Assembly: GCA_963082975.1 (NCBI GenBank)
Contig: OY720347.1
Location: 45,955,155 to 46,019,154 of the forward strand
DNA: 64,000 bases
Source of the DNA: Labia minor
Taxonomy: Eukaryota > Arthropoda > Insecta > Dermaptera > Spongiphoridae
Direction: 5' to 3'
Shown here: piece by piece, positions 46,178 through 57,572 of the stretch
Numbering within the stretch: the stretch's first letter is position 1
Layout of the letters: each line of letters begins with the position of its first letter
The notes under the pieces: generated by a model
Seen by the model: only the letters and a program-made list of their open reading frames with translations
Database searches by the model: none
Told to the model about the DNA's origin: nothing
Program-made: the position numbers and the translations under genes

Positions 46178-46829
46178 AATAAGTTGACCTGGGGCCAGGT
46201 CCGAACCGACCGACGGTTTGAAATAAATTAATTTCAAGCTACAGAAACAATTTCAAATAATTTTAATATATCTATTAATGTAATAAAAAACAGATATGGA
46301 TAGAACATAAATATTTTTAATTTTATTTTATTTATAATATATAGCTGAAGTAGCCGGCTTTGCCCGAGGCTGTGAAGTCATGAAGGGCTGGGTGACGTCA
46401 TATAATTTTAAATTAAGAAAAACATAATGAAGATGATTTTTCCCGAGGATAAAACCAATACATTCGTGGTGATATGTAAAAAAATCTCATTATGTGAAAT
46501 TTGGTGCGAAAATAACCCTTCCCTTCTTATCGTCGATCGCTAATACTACCACTTCCGGTTTCCGGATTTGCACCAAAAGTTGACCAATTCATCCCACTGA
46601 TGCATTAAGTAAATATACCAAATTTCACCAAAATCCGTTAAGCCGTTCAGGCTGTACATATCTATACGGACGGACAGACGGACAGACGGACGGACAGACG
46701 GACGGACAGACATCATGCTAAAAATACTTTTTTCTGTTAAGAAAATGCATGATTCGTGGAGATATGTAAAAATCTCCACATGTGAAATTTGGTGTGAAAA
46801 CAATACCTCCCTTACTATCGTCGGTCGGT
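46178..46829 (-). mobile_element. Family-1 HINE-like element, copy H
   Basis: Complete. Its hairpin reads GACCTGGGGCCAGGTC, where a loop change extends the stem to seven pairs. One octamer is altered (TGAAGTCA) and one is intact. It has a long microsatellite and a canonical 5' end at 46829, and carries a small insertion (TTTGCCCGAGGC) near 46359. Confidence 0.88.
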
Positions 46830-47337
46830 AAAAATGAATAGAAATTACAAATTATAATAAATAAAAATGAAGAATTATTATAATAATAATAAAATTCTTA
46901 ATAAATATTAATGTATTATTCAAAAGACTGTAATAAAAGGTAAAAATAATTTATATACTTTTTTTTAAAAAGATTCATTATTACTTTAAAAGTCCAGGTA
47001 AACAAATGAAACAGTTAAAAAAAACAAATTCTAAAATTTTTTTCTTAAATTAAATATTTGATTAATTTTTATTTTTGTCAAAATATATTTTATTTTATTT
47101 TTAAATGTTTTAAAATTGTTATTTATATTAACAAAAATGCTTCTGTTTTTATATCAAGCAATCATTAAATCTTAAAGAGATAAATTGGGATGTTGACCCG
47201 AATATAAAATCACCTTCCATTAATTATCATACAGTTCTGTCTTTACTAAATATGTATATATATATACTATATATAATTTCTTTTTTTACATAAAATATTC
47301 TCATGCTTATATTATGTTTATTAAACAGTTTGTTTTT
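46830..47337. other. AT-rich spacer between two inverted HINE copies
   Basis: About 508 bp with no gene. The 5' ends of copies H and I face each other across it. Confidence 0.5.
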
Positions 47338-47969
47338 ACCGACCGACGATAGTAAGGGAGGTATTGTTTTCACACCAAATTTCATATGTGGAGATTTTTA
47401 CATATCTCCACGAATAATGCATTTTCTAAACAGAAAAAAGTATTTTTAGCATGATGTCTGTCCGTCCGTCCGTCCGTCCGTCCATATAGATGTGTACAGC
47501 CTGAACGGCTCAACCGATTTTGATGAAATTTGGTATATTTACTTAATGCATCAGTGGGATGAATTGATCAACTTTTGGTGCAATTCCGGAAACCGGAAGT
47601 GGTAGTATTAGCGATCGACGATAGGAAGGAAAGGGTTATTTTCACACCAAAGGAGATTTTTTTATATATCACCACGAATCATGCATTTTGTATTGGTTTT
47701 ATCCTCGAAAAAAATCATATTTATTAGTTTTTTCTTGATTTAAAATTATATGACGTCATCCAGCCATGCATGACGTCACAGCCTGGTCTTGCATATATAT
47801 TATAAATAAAATAAAATTAAAAATGTTTATATTTATTATTTATGTATCCATATCTGTTTTTTATTACATTAATAGATATATGAAAATTATTTGAAATTGT
47901 TTCTGTAGCTGGAAATTAATTTATTTCAAACAGTCGGTCGGCTCGGACCTGGCCACAGGTCAACTTATT
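47338..47969 (+). mobile_element. Family-1 HINE-like element, copy I
   Basis: Complete, plus orientation. It has a GTCY microsatellite at about 47456-47483, both octamers intact, the subterminal repeat CAGTCGGTCGG with one change, the canonical hairpin and the tail AACTTATT. Confidence 0.88.
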
Positions 47970-48279
47970 TAATATTTATTAATAATTCAATGTTTTTAAT
48001 ATTTAATTATAGGGAAACAGGCAAAATATAAAATAAAATGAGTTTTTCTTATTTAAAAAAGGATTGGTTATCCAAATGAAAAATTGTGTTATAAATAAAT
48101 CGTTTATTTATATTATATGTAGATGACTAATAACTATTTTATATTTATTTTAACTACGTATATTAAATACAAATTTTGTATATTAAAAACCATATAAAAT
48201 AAATATTGAAAGTTTTTTCTTATAAAAATTATTAATATAATATTTAATATTAAAATAATAATAAGTTAGATTATAAACA
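47970..48279. other. AT-rich DNA
   Basis: Nothing seen. Confidence 0.4.
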
Positions 48280-48383
48280 AATAATTTATATAACCTTATT
48301 ATATCTATCTCTGTCCAAACAGCCTTACCCTGAGCTACTTTCATCCAACTCCTATTCTCTCCCGATTTCTTCAAGTCTTTCAT
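48280..48383 (-). pseudogene. LINE ORF C-terminal relic, candidate
   Basis: Minus strand reads DLKKSGENRSWMKVAQGKAV followed by WTEIDI, similar to the final D-L-x-x-x-G...W...AQDR...W segment of arthropod LINE ORF2 proteins. It is very short and without a 3' tail. Confidence 0.4.
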
Positions 48384-48420
48384 ACTTTCATTGCATTATT
48401 AATTAATTATGTATAATCTA

Positions 48421-48590
48421 TAATAATAATTTCCATCGTATGTATGTGATATCTGTAACATGTGAAGTTAGTTACAAATTCAGTTTAAACTTAAATTGTA
48501 AACACTATTTGCGGCGGGTTCGTCTAGTCTTTAATAATAATTTCCGTCGTATGTATGTGGTATCTATAACATTACGAAGTTAGTTATAAA
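48421..48590 (+). repeat. Two-copy tandem repeat, 111-bp period
   Basis: TAATAATAATTTCCRTCGTA and the following ~58 bp occur at 48421-48480 and 48532-48589. The spacer (GTTTAAAC...GCGGCGGGTTCGTCTA) is related to a segment at 49025-49072. Confidence 0.7.
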
Positions 48591-48794
48591 TTGTGCAAAT
48601 TAATTTAATTTGTAACTAACTTCATTTTTTAAAAATTTTGTTTTGTTAAATTAAATATATAGTTTAAATAAATAAATAAATATATAATTTAAGTGTCAAA
48701 TACAAAAAATAAAAAAATTATTACGACGATTTGAATAAAGTTAATAATTTTATATTTAAATATTGTTGTTTTGTAAGTATTTGAAACAAAAAAT

Positions 48795-49732
48795 TTCCTA
48801 TAAATTATTATTATTATTATTATTAATTTGTTTAACAGAATAATATACGTTAAATATTTATATCTATAAAAAATGAATCCAAATGAGAAAAGATTGAAAT
48901 ATTAGTGAATATAGGAGAAGAAAGCTTAAGATAGAAACTGTTGTTACTTAAAAATGATCATTGGTATACGAAAAATATTGTTTTCAAAGAATTATTTGAT
49001 TAATTTCTGCAAACCCCGATAAAGTAAGTTTAAACTGAAATTGCAAACACCATTTGCAACGGGTTTGCCTAATATATTAAATATTATTTAATTGAGAATA
49101 TCTTTTAAATTCGAACAAATTCTAAATTTCTTAAAGAAGAAAGATACTAATATTTTTACCAACCAACGATAGTAAGGGAGGTATTGTTTTCACACCAAAT
49201 TTCACATGTGGAGATTTTTACATATCTCCACGAATCATACATTTTCTTAACAGAAAAAAGTATTTTTAGCATGATGTCTGTCCGCCCGTCCGTATAGATG
49301 TGTACAGCTTGAACGGCTCAACGGATTTTGATAAAATTTGGTATATTTACTTAATTCATCAGTATGATGAAACCGGAACTGGTAGTATTACCGATCGACG
49401 ATATGAAGGGAAGGGTTATTTTCATAGTAAATGAGGAGATTTTTTACATATCTCCACGAATCATGTACTTTGTATTGGTTTTATCCTCGAGAAAAATCAT
49501 CTTCATTAGTTTTTTCTTAATTTAAAATTATAAGATGTCAGCCAGCATTTCATGAATTCACAGCCAGCTTATATATTATAAATAAAATAAAATTAAAAAT
49601 ATTTATGTTATATCCATATCTGTTTTTTATTGCATTAATAGATATATTAAAATTATTTGAAATTGTTTCTGTTTACTTAATTTATTTCAAACCGACGGTT
49701 GGTTCTGTACCTGGCCACAGGTCAACTTATTT
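48795..49732 (+). mobile_element. Second copy of the composite HINE unit
   Basis: 48795-49155 is a close copy of 18946-19285, followed by family-1 copy L with the same ending. It lacks the 13-bp 5' tip and has ~24 extra bases near 49029, which resemble the upstream tandem repeat. Confidence 0.7.
49158..49732 (+). mobile_element. Family-1 HINE-like element, copy L
   Basis: The 5' end is ACCAACCAACG (two changes). It is shorter between microsatellite and second module than other copies. Both octamers have decayed (GATGTCA; TGAATTCA). The hairpin CCTG-GCCA-CAGG and tail AACTTATT are intact. It is the most eroded full copy. Confidence 0.85.
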
Positions 49733-50466
49733 AATTTTTTTATTGATTTTTTTTTAAATCATTTAGCATTTACACAATGTATCGCGTTGATTTCGTTATA
49801 GACTTTATAAAATTAAATTATTTCTACATCAAGAATTTAAAATCTTGTACAAACAATTCACCAATCTGTTTTGTACTGTTTTAGTATTGGAAGTATGCAA
49901 CTTCCTATATAAACAACATTAATCAATGTTGATAGGATATAACTTAGATAATTGTAATTTATATGATATTATTTATATATTCGTTTATTTATTTAGTTAG
50001 TAAAAATAAATAACCAGAAAGATGAGAGAGTATTCTTATGGATTTACAATTTTCTCTTTAAGTATGAATGAGATCCGTACCATAGATTTGAATTGAATTA
50101 AAGTTAGAATTTCTATAAGATAAGTAAGATCTCTAGATAAGTATTCAAAGTATTTCTAAAAAATTCGAATCTCTTCAGATTTCGCATAAGAGAAATTATA
50201 ATTATAATTATCACATGAAGTAAATTTTAATTTTATTATTAGTGCTATATTTTAATTTGAATAAATGATTTTTCAATGAAATATATAACTATCTAACCTT
50301 GTTCAATAATAAGTCCGTTTTCTGGTTTAATAAAAAAACTTTTACTATAGCATTATTTCAATACCTTATATTACGTCGTTATTATTTAATGACGTAAGCG
50401 AGAGAACAAATTTACGTTGTTATACTATGTTTACTTGTTTGTTTACTCTAATTTTATTAGAAGTTT
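49733..50466. other. AT-rich DNA, nothing seen
   Basis: No coding or repeat signal. Confidence 0.45.
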
Positions 50467-50690
50467 TTAATTTTTAGGAAGTAACCCCACACTTCTCCTA
50501 GTATCTCTATTCTGAGCCACAACCCTCCTCCCTACCCTACCGTCCCATCCTACATTATCCACCCACCGCGTCCTTGGTCTTATAAGCGGGCGTTTCCCGC
50601 TCGGTCTCCCCACCAATAAATTTTCCTCATTCATTCCTCTCCCATTCTGGCCACGTGTCCTGTCCATCGCAGCATTCTCGATTTTATAAT
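50467..50690 (-). pseudogene. LINE ORF C-terminal relic
   Basis: Minus strand, 66 codons: NEENLLVGRPSGKRPLIRPR, then TRWVDNVGWDGRVGR and VAQNRDTRRSVG, which match the arthropod LINE pattern GKRPLGRPRxRWxDN...AQDRDxWR. The ORF is cut at both ends. GC content is well above its surroundings. Confidence 0.75.
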
Positions 50691-51083
50691 TCTATTTTAG
50701 GAAGCATCAGGATCATAAATTACCAATTTCCGAAAATATCGATTAAAAAAAAGGTAATCAGTAATAATATATTACTTTTAGGAATAAAATAATCTTAGTG
50801 GTGGCTGAATATAGTCAATCAACTCTAAATCAACTTCTATCATAATGTTTGGTAGACTTTTAATATTTATATGATAATGAAGACGTTTCATAAAAAAAGA
50901 TAAAGAATGAAGAAAGAACAGTCCCAGGAGAACAATATCTTTAGAAGGAACATGGTGGAAAATATTCTCGAGCACCATTTGGATTATCGAAGATGACTCA
51001 TAAAGAATTCGAGTCATAAAATGTTTAACAAATATAACGCTATTTTTCCCCGCCCCTAAATGTACATAAAGAATTATAATATT
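50691..51083. other. AT-rich DNA
   Basis: The open minus frame 50778-51017 is not recognised. Confidence 0.4.
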
Positions 51084-51675
51084 AAATAAGTTGACCTGTG
51101 GCCAGGTACAGAACCAACCGACGGTTTGAAATAAATTAATTAAACAGAAACAATTTCAAATAATTTTAATATATCTATTAATGCAATAAAAAACAGATAT
51201 GGATATAACATAAATATTTTTAATTTTATTTTATTTATAATATATAAGTGTCATATAATTTTAAATTAAGAAAAAACTAATGAAGATGATTTTCCGATAA
51301 TAAAACCAATACAAAGTGCATGATTTGTGGAGATATGTAAAAAAATCTCCTCATGTGTAATTTGGTGTGAAAATAACCCTTCCCTTCCTATCGTTGATCC
51401 GTAATACTACCACTTCCGGTTTTCAGATATACACCAAAAGTTAAGAAATTCATCATTCTGATGCATTAAGTAAATACACCAAATTTCATCAAAAACCGTT
51501 GAGCCGTTCAAGCTGTACACATCCATTCGGACACACATCTATACGGACGGACAGACAGTCATGCTAAAAATACTTTTTTCTGTTAAGAAAATGCATGATT
51601 CGTGGAGATATGTAAAAATCTCCACATGTGAAATTTGGTGTGAAAACAATACCTCCCTTACTATCGTCGGTCGGT
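51084..51675 (-). mobile_element. Family-1 HINE-like element, copy J
   Basis: Complete ends. It belongs to the GGTTCTG subfamily. The octamer region is deleted (between about 51245 and 51255). It has a short microsatellite with an extra CGGACACACATC stretch. The 5' module and terminus are canonical. Confidence 0.85.
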
Positions 51676-52616
51676 AAAAAGAATTATATTTTCTAAGTTA
51701 GAAGTAAACTAACTTTAATATATTAAAAATAAGCAAATATATTTTAGTCAAAGTTTATCCAAATACATGGGCCAATAAAATTATATATATATATTATATA
51801 TATATATATACATATATTCAATAACCTTCAGAATAATAACGATGTAGTAGTGGGGTAAATTTTATTTTAAAAAAAGTCTATCATTCTAGAATGGACATAA
51901 AATGAGAACAAGTGGGATATTTGAGCAAGAAGGGAAGATGGAAAGAGGTCGATGATTAAGAGAGTATTTTAATATTCGCGAAGCGCTCCACTTGCGGAGG
52001 AAGACCTGCTGCCTGGGAGGTGCGGAAGTAGAGAACTGGAGCACTCTTATTGGCGATCGGCTTCGGACCAGCAAAGCCAACAGCACGTGACCCTCTTCAT
52101 AATTAACTTAAGAAGAATGGTCTTGGCTAAGTCTTGTACTTGATCGACAAATTAAATGATCCCTATTTCTTCATTATTTACACGAAAGAGAGGAAGTAGA
52201 ACATTTATTAAAGTTTCAAGAGGTTACCCGTAGTTTCTTTATCTAAAGTTGAAATACTCACCAAAAAGAGTAAAAAACAAATAATTCTTAAAATTATTTC
52301 TTATGAAAAGTTCTTTGAGGAAGAATCTAATCATTATAATATTTAAGATTTTTTTATATTATTCATATACCATTAAAAGGTTCAAATAATTTTCGTCAGA
52401 TTTTAATCAATTTATTATAAGTTTCATTTCTTTTAATTGAGATTATTTTCAATCGATATATATATTCATGATTGTCTGTTTACATGTATATATGTCCGGA
52501 AAATTGTAAAGTTATAAAAAGGAATGATTATTAATATTCAAATATAATTTCAATTAATTTAATTTAATCTATAAGTTCTCATATTTTAATTAATTTAAAA
52601 TACTATGATTATTTTT
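51676..52616. other. AT-rich DNA with one complex patch
   Basis: 51890-52100 has balanced composition. Plus-strand reading gives REALHLRRKTCCLGGAEVEN and then RLRTSKANST plus a stop, not recognised. (TA)n at 51781-51811. Confidence 0.35.
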
Positions 52617-53215
52617 ACTATCTCGTAAGAGATAGTATTGCGATCACGAAAATTTTCGATGTTGAGATTTTGATGTTTTTATACGTTTTAAAGGTTCCTG
52701 AATCATTTTCACTAAGGTTGAGAAAAATGTCTGTGTGTGTGTGTGTGTGTATGTATGTAACCAAGATTACGGAAAAACGGTTTGAGCTAGAATGATGAAA
52801 TTTGGTACATGAGCATTATTCAAAATTCGTAGTTTTCTCTCAACTTTTGAGAAATGTAGCTCATCTGGAAGAGGGTCATTACCTACAACGTTTTGATTTT
52901 TTTTCCTCTAAAGTGACCGTAAAAATAAAGATATATGTTTGATAATTTTTCACACTATTAATAATTTATAAAACTACTATATATAGAATTTCAGCTTGAT
53001 TGATTCGTTGAAATTACCAGAATTAATTTTTTAACACTGCAAATCTCACGCGCCAACACGTGACGTGGTGCCAACAACAAAAAGCCAAACATGTGCTGAT
53101 TTAATATTTATTATTTATAATTTATAATTAATTAAATTTAATTTAATTATAATATATTTTGTTATTTAATCCAATTCAAATTGCGAGATAGTCGAGTGGA
53201 GACACTCCAGCTAAT
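52617..53215 (+). mobile_element. Family-2 HINE-like element, copy 2 (full length)
   Basis: Starts ACTATCTCGTAAGAGATAGT (itself a hairpin) after a T run. A GT-rich microsatellite (GTCTGTGTGTGTG..., about 52728-52757) follows, then AAACGGTTTGAGCTAGAATG and ~400 bp of body. Near the end is the inverse of the 5' terminus (CGAGATAGT), then the hairpin GAGTG-GAGA-CACTC and the tail CAGCTAAT followed by T. Sequence is unrelated to family 1, but each structural part and the T-T flanks correspond. Confidence 0.8.
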
Positions 53216-53409
53216 TTTAAAATACTATTATTATATTTGAATCAATATCTAATAAAAAAATATTTTTTTTAGATTTTAAGTTAAAAACGTTATTAATTAA
53301 CTTAAATTAAAATGACTAAATTCTATTAGCTTTATATAGTTTTGTATTTATTTTAATTACTAAATTATTAATTATAATTTCCCAGTAAAAATAACTTAAA
53401 CAAATTTTA

Positions 53410-53443
53410 ACAATACCTTCCCTTCCTATCGTCGATCGATAAA
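53410..53443 (-). repeat. Solo 5' tip of a family-1-like element
   Basis: AACAATACCTTCCCTTCCTA then CGTCGATCGATAAAAA: a terminus intermediate between the 5' module and the internal module of family 1. It stops at the same GGTATTGTT point as the solo tip at 16632. Confidence 0.65.
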
Positions 53444-56318
53444 AATGAGTTGTTATAAATTTTTCTCTTTTAAAAATTGGGCAGATTTTTAAATTTATTA
53501 TAGATTATTATAAATTATATTCGTTAAAGTGTATTAATTACTACAAATTTGGAAAAAAATTTCAACTTTTATTCCAAATTTCCCTTGGGAAATGGTTTAT
53601 TTAAAAGTTAACACACAAATTAACCAAGTAGTCTATCAAATATTTTTTATATTATAATTATTATTAAAATGAATTTGTTGTAAAGTTTAATATTTTTTAT
53701 GATAATTTTATATCCTTAAGGCAATGGCTTACTGCCGAGAATGAAAAAAAACCTAATTATTTTTTGTTATTTTATTCAATTCTCATTACTATTTCAATTT
53801 AAGAAAAACTATCTTAATATAATTTCAAATGTTTAATAAATTATACATATGTATATCGTATGCTCAAATATTCCATTAACATTAAGATAGGTCCCAGTTT
53901 TCTCATGTTCTACTAATTTATAGATTACTTGCTAGTAAAACTCTTGCTGTTTGTGAGACCACATTTTAACATAAACAAAACCACCATCCTTTTTAAATTG
54001 TTTTAATTAAAATCAAATAAGGACAAGTAAGAACTATAACGCAGTCAATCCATTATTTCCCTAAGTTCATAAGCTTTTACATTCTCCATTTTTGATAAAA
54101 AAAATAAATACATTAAAGTTTTAAAACAAATAATGAGATATGAAACTAAATTAAATATTTTGATTCAGTGGCAAAAATATTGTTATTAAATTATTTAACT
54201 AATTAGCCTTTTCTAACACAATTTTTCAAAATTTTCCGTTCAATGCTGGTGGAAGATAGAGAAGAAGAGAAAGCAAAGGTGATGATTAAACGTTGAATTG
54301 CTAATTAGTGATATCAAAGTAATCTAAGGTTAATAATGTAATATGCAAAATATATTGAATAATGCAAATCCATTAAAGATAAAAGAGAATAATTTGAAAT
54401 TTAAAGAATTAGATATTAATAATATGAGAAATGAGTCGGAAGATGTTAGTAGTTTTTTCAAAGTGAAAAAAAAAATTAAAAAAAATATTAATCCATGAAT
54501 AAAGACTTAAAATTCTAGTTTTAGTTAAAGTCTTCATTTAATACATATTAAATATATAATTAATAAATAGGATACTTTTATATCTGTTTCATGACTACTG
54601 TATAGAAAAAACATCATGACGTCAACAAGAATGGCTACCAATTGTGCTACAAAAGCGTTAGGAAAACTTATTTATTCTTGGAAAAAATATAGGCTTTTTG
54701 TAAATTTTATTTTCACAAAAAAATCGTTTAATTTTGCCTTAGAAATTTTAAAATCAATCTCAGTTATTGAGAAAGTTTATTGTCTCGCCTTATCTAAGCA
54801 ATTTTTCATGCGGTTTTGTCTGCGAATACCGGTAGTAAACATAACAGTGTTTTCTCCTATACTATGTAGGTATTATGTATTATGACTTGTTAAAATTAAA
54901 AAATATGACTCGAAAGAAAAATTATATTAAGTATATAGTATATAGTATATATATTATTATCCATATATAGTATCCATACCACAAATAAATAATGAAAAAT
55001 AATATAAAATTTCAACATTAAATAATATATTTTTTAAAAAAAAATTTCAAATAGTTATTTCATACAAATAATAATTGTTAAAACTATGTATTATAAAATC
55101 GTTAATATATAAGTTAAACATGCAAATAAATAATATAATATGTAAATTTATTGGTTTAAATAAATTAATCAATAAGGCAAGCTTACTGTTAATATATATT
55201 TAATTACAAATAATTAAAGTTAGGAAAGGAAATCAATTCAAATTGCAAAAGTAAATAATTACATATATTATATTTTACTTATGGAAATACGTAGAAATAT
55301 GGTCTGAAATACTCGAAAATTAAGTAAATGGTTACAAACATAATATTGTTTGAATAAAGTGTCCAAAATCTAACCTAAATTTGAAGCATTTTTAAAAAAT
55401 ACATAATTAACTAATATTTTGAAATCTTACAATAAATAAATTCATTACCCTCAATGATATTTATTAATTTTTAAATAATTTATATTAGTATTTGATGATG
55501 TTGATTTTCTGGTGATTTTATCAGATTTTTAGCATCTGAATTAAATAAATAAATAAATAAATAAATAAAATCAATGTATATAAATGAATAGTACTTTCAA
55601 TTAATATGTAAAGAATAAATATATTTTGAAATTACATGGATTTATTATAAGTTTGTCCTTGAAAAACTTTATGAACATACCATATTATAATAGGAACTAA
55701 TCATGTGAAATGAGATGGAAATATTCATTTCACAACTTTGTCTATATTATGATGATAAAACATAAGGTATTTATTATCTGATTTTATATAAGGATAATTC
55801 ATATAAATATATGATTAATCTAAATATAATAAAAATATTATTGTAAATTAAATCAATATAAAAAAAAGGACAGAGTAAGGTCATTGAGATGAGAGGAAGG
55901 GAATTATGCTCTCTTATATATTAACATATACTAGATTTTTTGAACTAAACACTCGGAGATAAATCCATGCATCAACCTTGATGCATTGCGAATGAATCTG
56001 TGGTTTTATATGCTTGTTTCCTTTGCATATAACCTTGCTATTTTAAGAATAGATGCAGGATGCAATTTAATATATTTGTTAGAATAAAATGTCTTTAGAC
56101 GGCATTTAGAAAATTCAATTTTCAACAAAGAAATGATTAATTTACTACTCCTCCTTCTAATTAAAACGATAATAAAATCTTGATATAAATTAAATTAGTT
56201 GTTATTTACTGTAAATTTTGTCATCAAGGAATAATTATAGTAATATTAACTTGGGAATGAGTATATTACAGTATATTACAGAAATTTAATATATATAAAT
56301 CTAGAGTTGAAGGTTAAA
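53444..56318. other. AT-rich DNA, no gene supported
   Basis: The frame at 54616-54885 (89 codons) has no recognised homology. Tandem AAAT at about 55540-55568. Confidence 0.45.
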
Positions 56319-56525
56319 AACACACTATGAGCGGGGCGGGTATTTATACCCGTTGCCACTTATATGAGGGATATATATTAGTTATCGTTTAAAATAAGTA
56401 ATTTTAAGTGACACAAGGGAAAATATATATTATATAAGTGGCAAGGGGTATAAATACCCGCTCCGCTTATAAGTGGCAGTCCCCGCAACGGGTACAAATA
56501 CCCGCCCCGCTCATAGTGTGTTAAT
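56319..56525. mobile_element. piggyBac-like MITE
   Basis: Inverted termini ACACACTATGAGCGGGGCGG ... CCGCCCCGCTCATAGTGTGT of ~37 bp. TTAA lies at the right junction (56519-56522) and a TTAA a few bases outside the left end. Internal GGGTAT-TTATACCC palindromes are repeated, including TATAAATA. TTAA targeting suggests piggyBac. No transposase inside. Confidence 0.6.
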
Positions 56526-56629
56526 AGACTAAAACAACAGAAGATTGAAGTGTACTTTATATAAATTAATAATCAAATATTATATAATACTAATAATCAC
56601 AAATCAAAGACAAAGAGGGTATACAATAT

Positions 56630-56740
56630 AATGAAAGATGTGAGGGTTTTGAAAGAGATTAGGAATTGGATGGATATATAGCTCAAGATAGGGACGTTTG
56701 GAAAAATAAGATTGTGGTGGCCGAATTCCATATAGGGCCT
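56630..56740 (+). pseudogene. LINE ORF C-terminal relic
   Basis: DVRVLKEIRNWMDI, then after a one-base frame change AQDRDVWKNKIVVAEFHIGP and a stop: the end of an arthropod LINE ORF2 (AQDRDxW motif). Confidence 0.6.
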
Positions 56741-57425
56741 TAAATATAAATAGATATAAATTAAGAGATTATAAAAAATTCTTCAAAATGCTTCATAATA
56801 ATTTATTTGAAACTTAAAATAGAATTTATTTTTATTAATAAGATATAATGCAGTTACTAAAATCAAGAAAATTCTAATTTGGAGAATTGTAATTAATTTC
56901 TTTTCTATTATTTATATACAACAATTGAATACATTTTCATGTCTACGCAAAGGAAGTATTAATTAAAATTAATTAAGTATTTTCTTATTTATTTATTTTT
57001 TTATAAATTGAAAAAAATTAACATTTGAATAATATAAAAATTTATTAAGAAGAATTATTTTTTTTATTCATAAGGGATAACTGAATCGCTGTATTTGACA
57101 TGACTTTTGAAATGATCTAAATTATAAATTAAATTTTTAATTAATTTTAATATATTCTTATATTTTCTATTTTGTGCGTATTAAGTGTCACTCAAGCTTC
57201 TCATAGTTATTAAGATTTCAATTTGTTTATCATATTGAAGGGATAAATTTATTAAGAAAAAGACTACAGAGATCTTATAGTAGAAAAGTATTCTTAACCC
57301 ATGAACCACGATGTCGTAATCCAGTTTTAGACAACCTATATGAATTATTATATTATGTGCTAGAAATGATAAGATCTCTAGACGTTAAAAAATCAATTGG
57401 TATTCATCTTAAGTTTCGAGCACAG
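56741..57425. other. AT-rich DNA
   Basis: Nothing seen. Confidence 0.4.
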
Positions 57426-57572
57426 AAAACAATCTGTCGCCGAGGCGATCAGTTGTATTATGCAATTTTGCTAGATCCCTGCACATAGAATGTGAACTAT
57501 TGCCACCCACTTGGTATTGTCTCAAAGCTTGATCGCGGACCGTTATGACAGTTCACATTCTGTGTGCTCCAG
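57426..57572. other. Hairpin-forming island
   Basis: GCACATAGAATGTGAACT (from about 57480) and AGTTCACATTCTGTGTGC (ending about 57567) pair over 18 bp with one mismatch, across a ~50-nt loop. The island is GC-richer than its surroundings. Possible small-RNA precursor or MITE remnant; unproven. Confidence 0.45.

Noticed and set aside
46546..46803. 85-codon minus ORF rich in Val-Arg-Pro-Ser
   Set aside because: It is a translation of the GTCY microsatellite and flanks in HINE copy H.
11301..51675. Reading the family-1 repeats as canonical Helitrons or TIR transposons
   Set aside because: They lack the TC start and CTRR end of canonical Helitrons. The inverted copy of the 5' end is subterminal, not terminal, at the 3' side. 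No target duplication is seen.
54616..54885. 89-codon plus-strand ORF
   Set aside because: AT-biased, no recognised family, no conserved start context.
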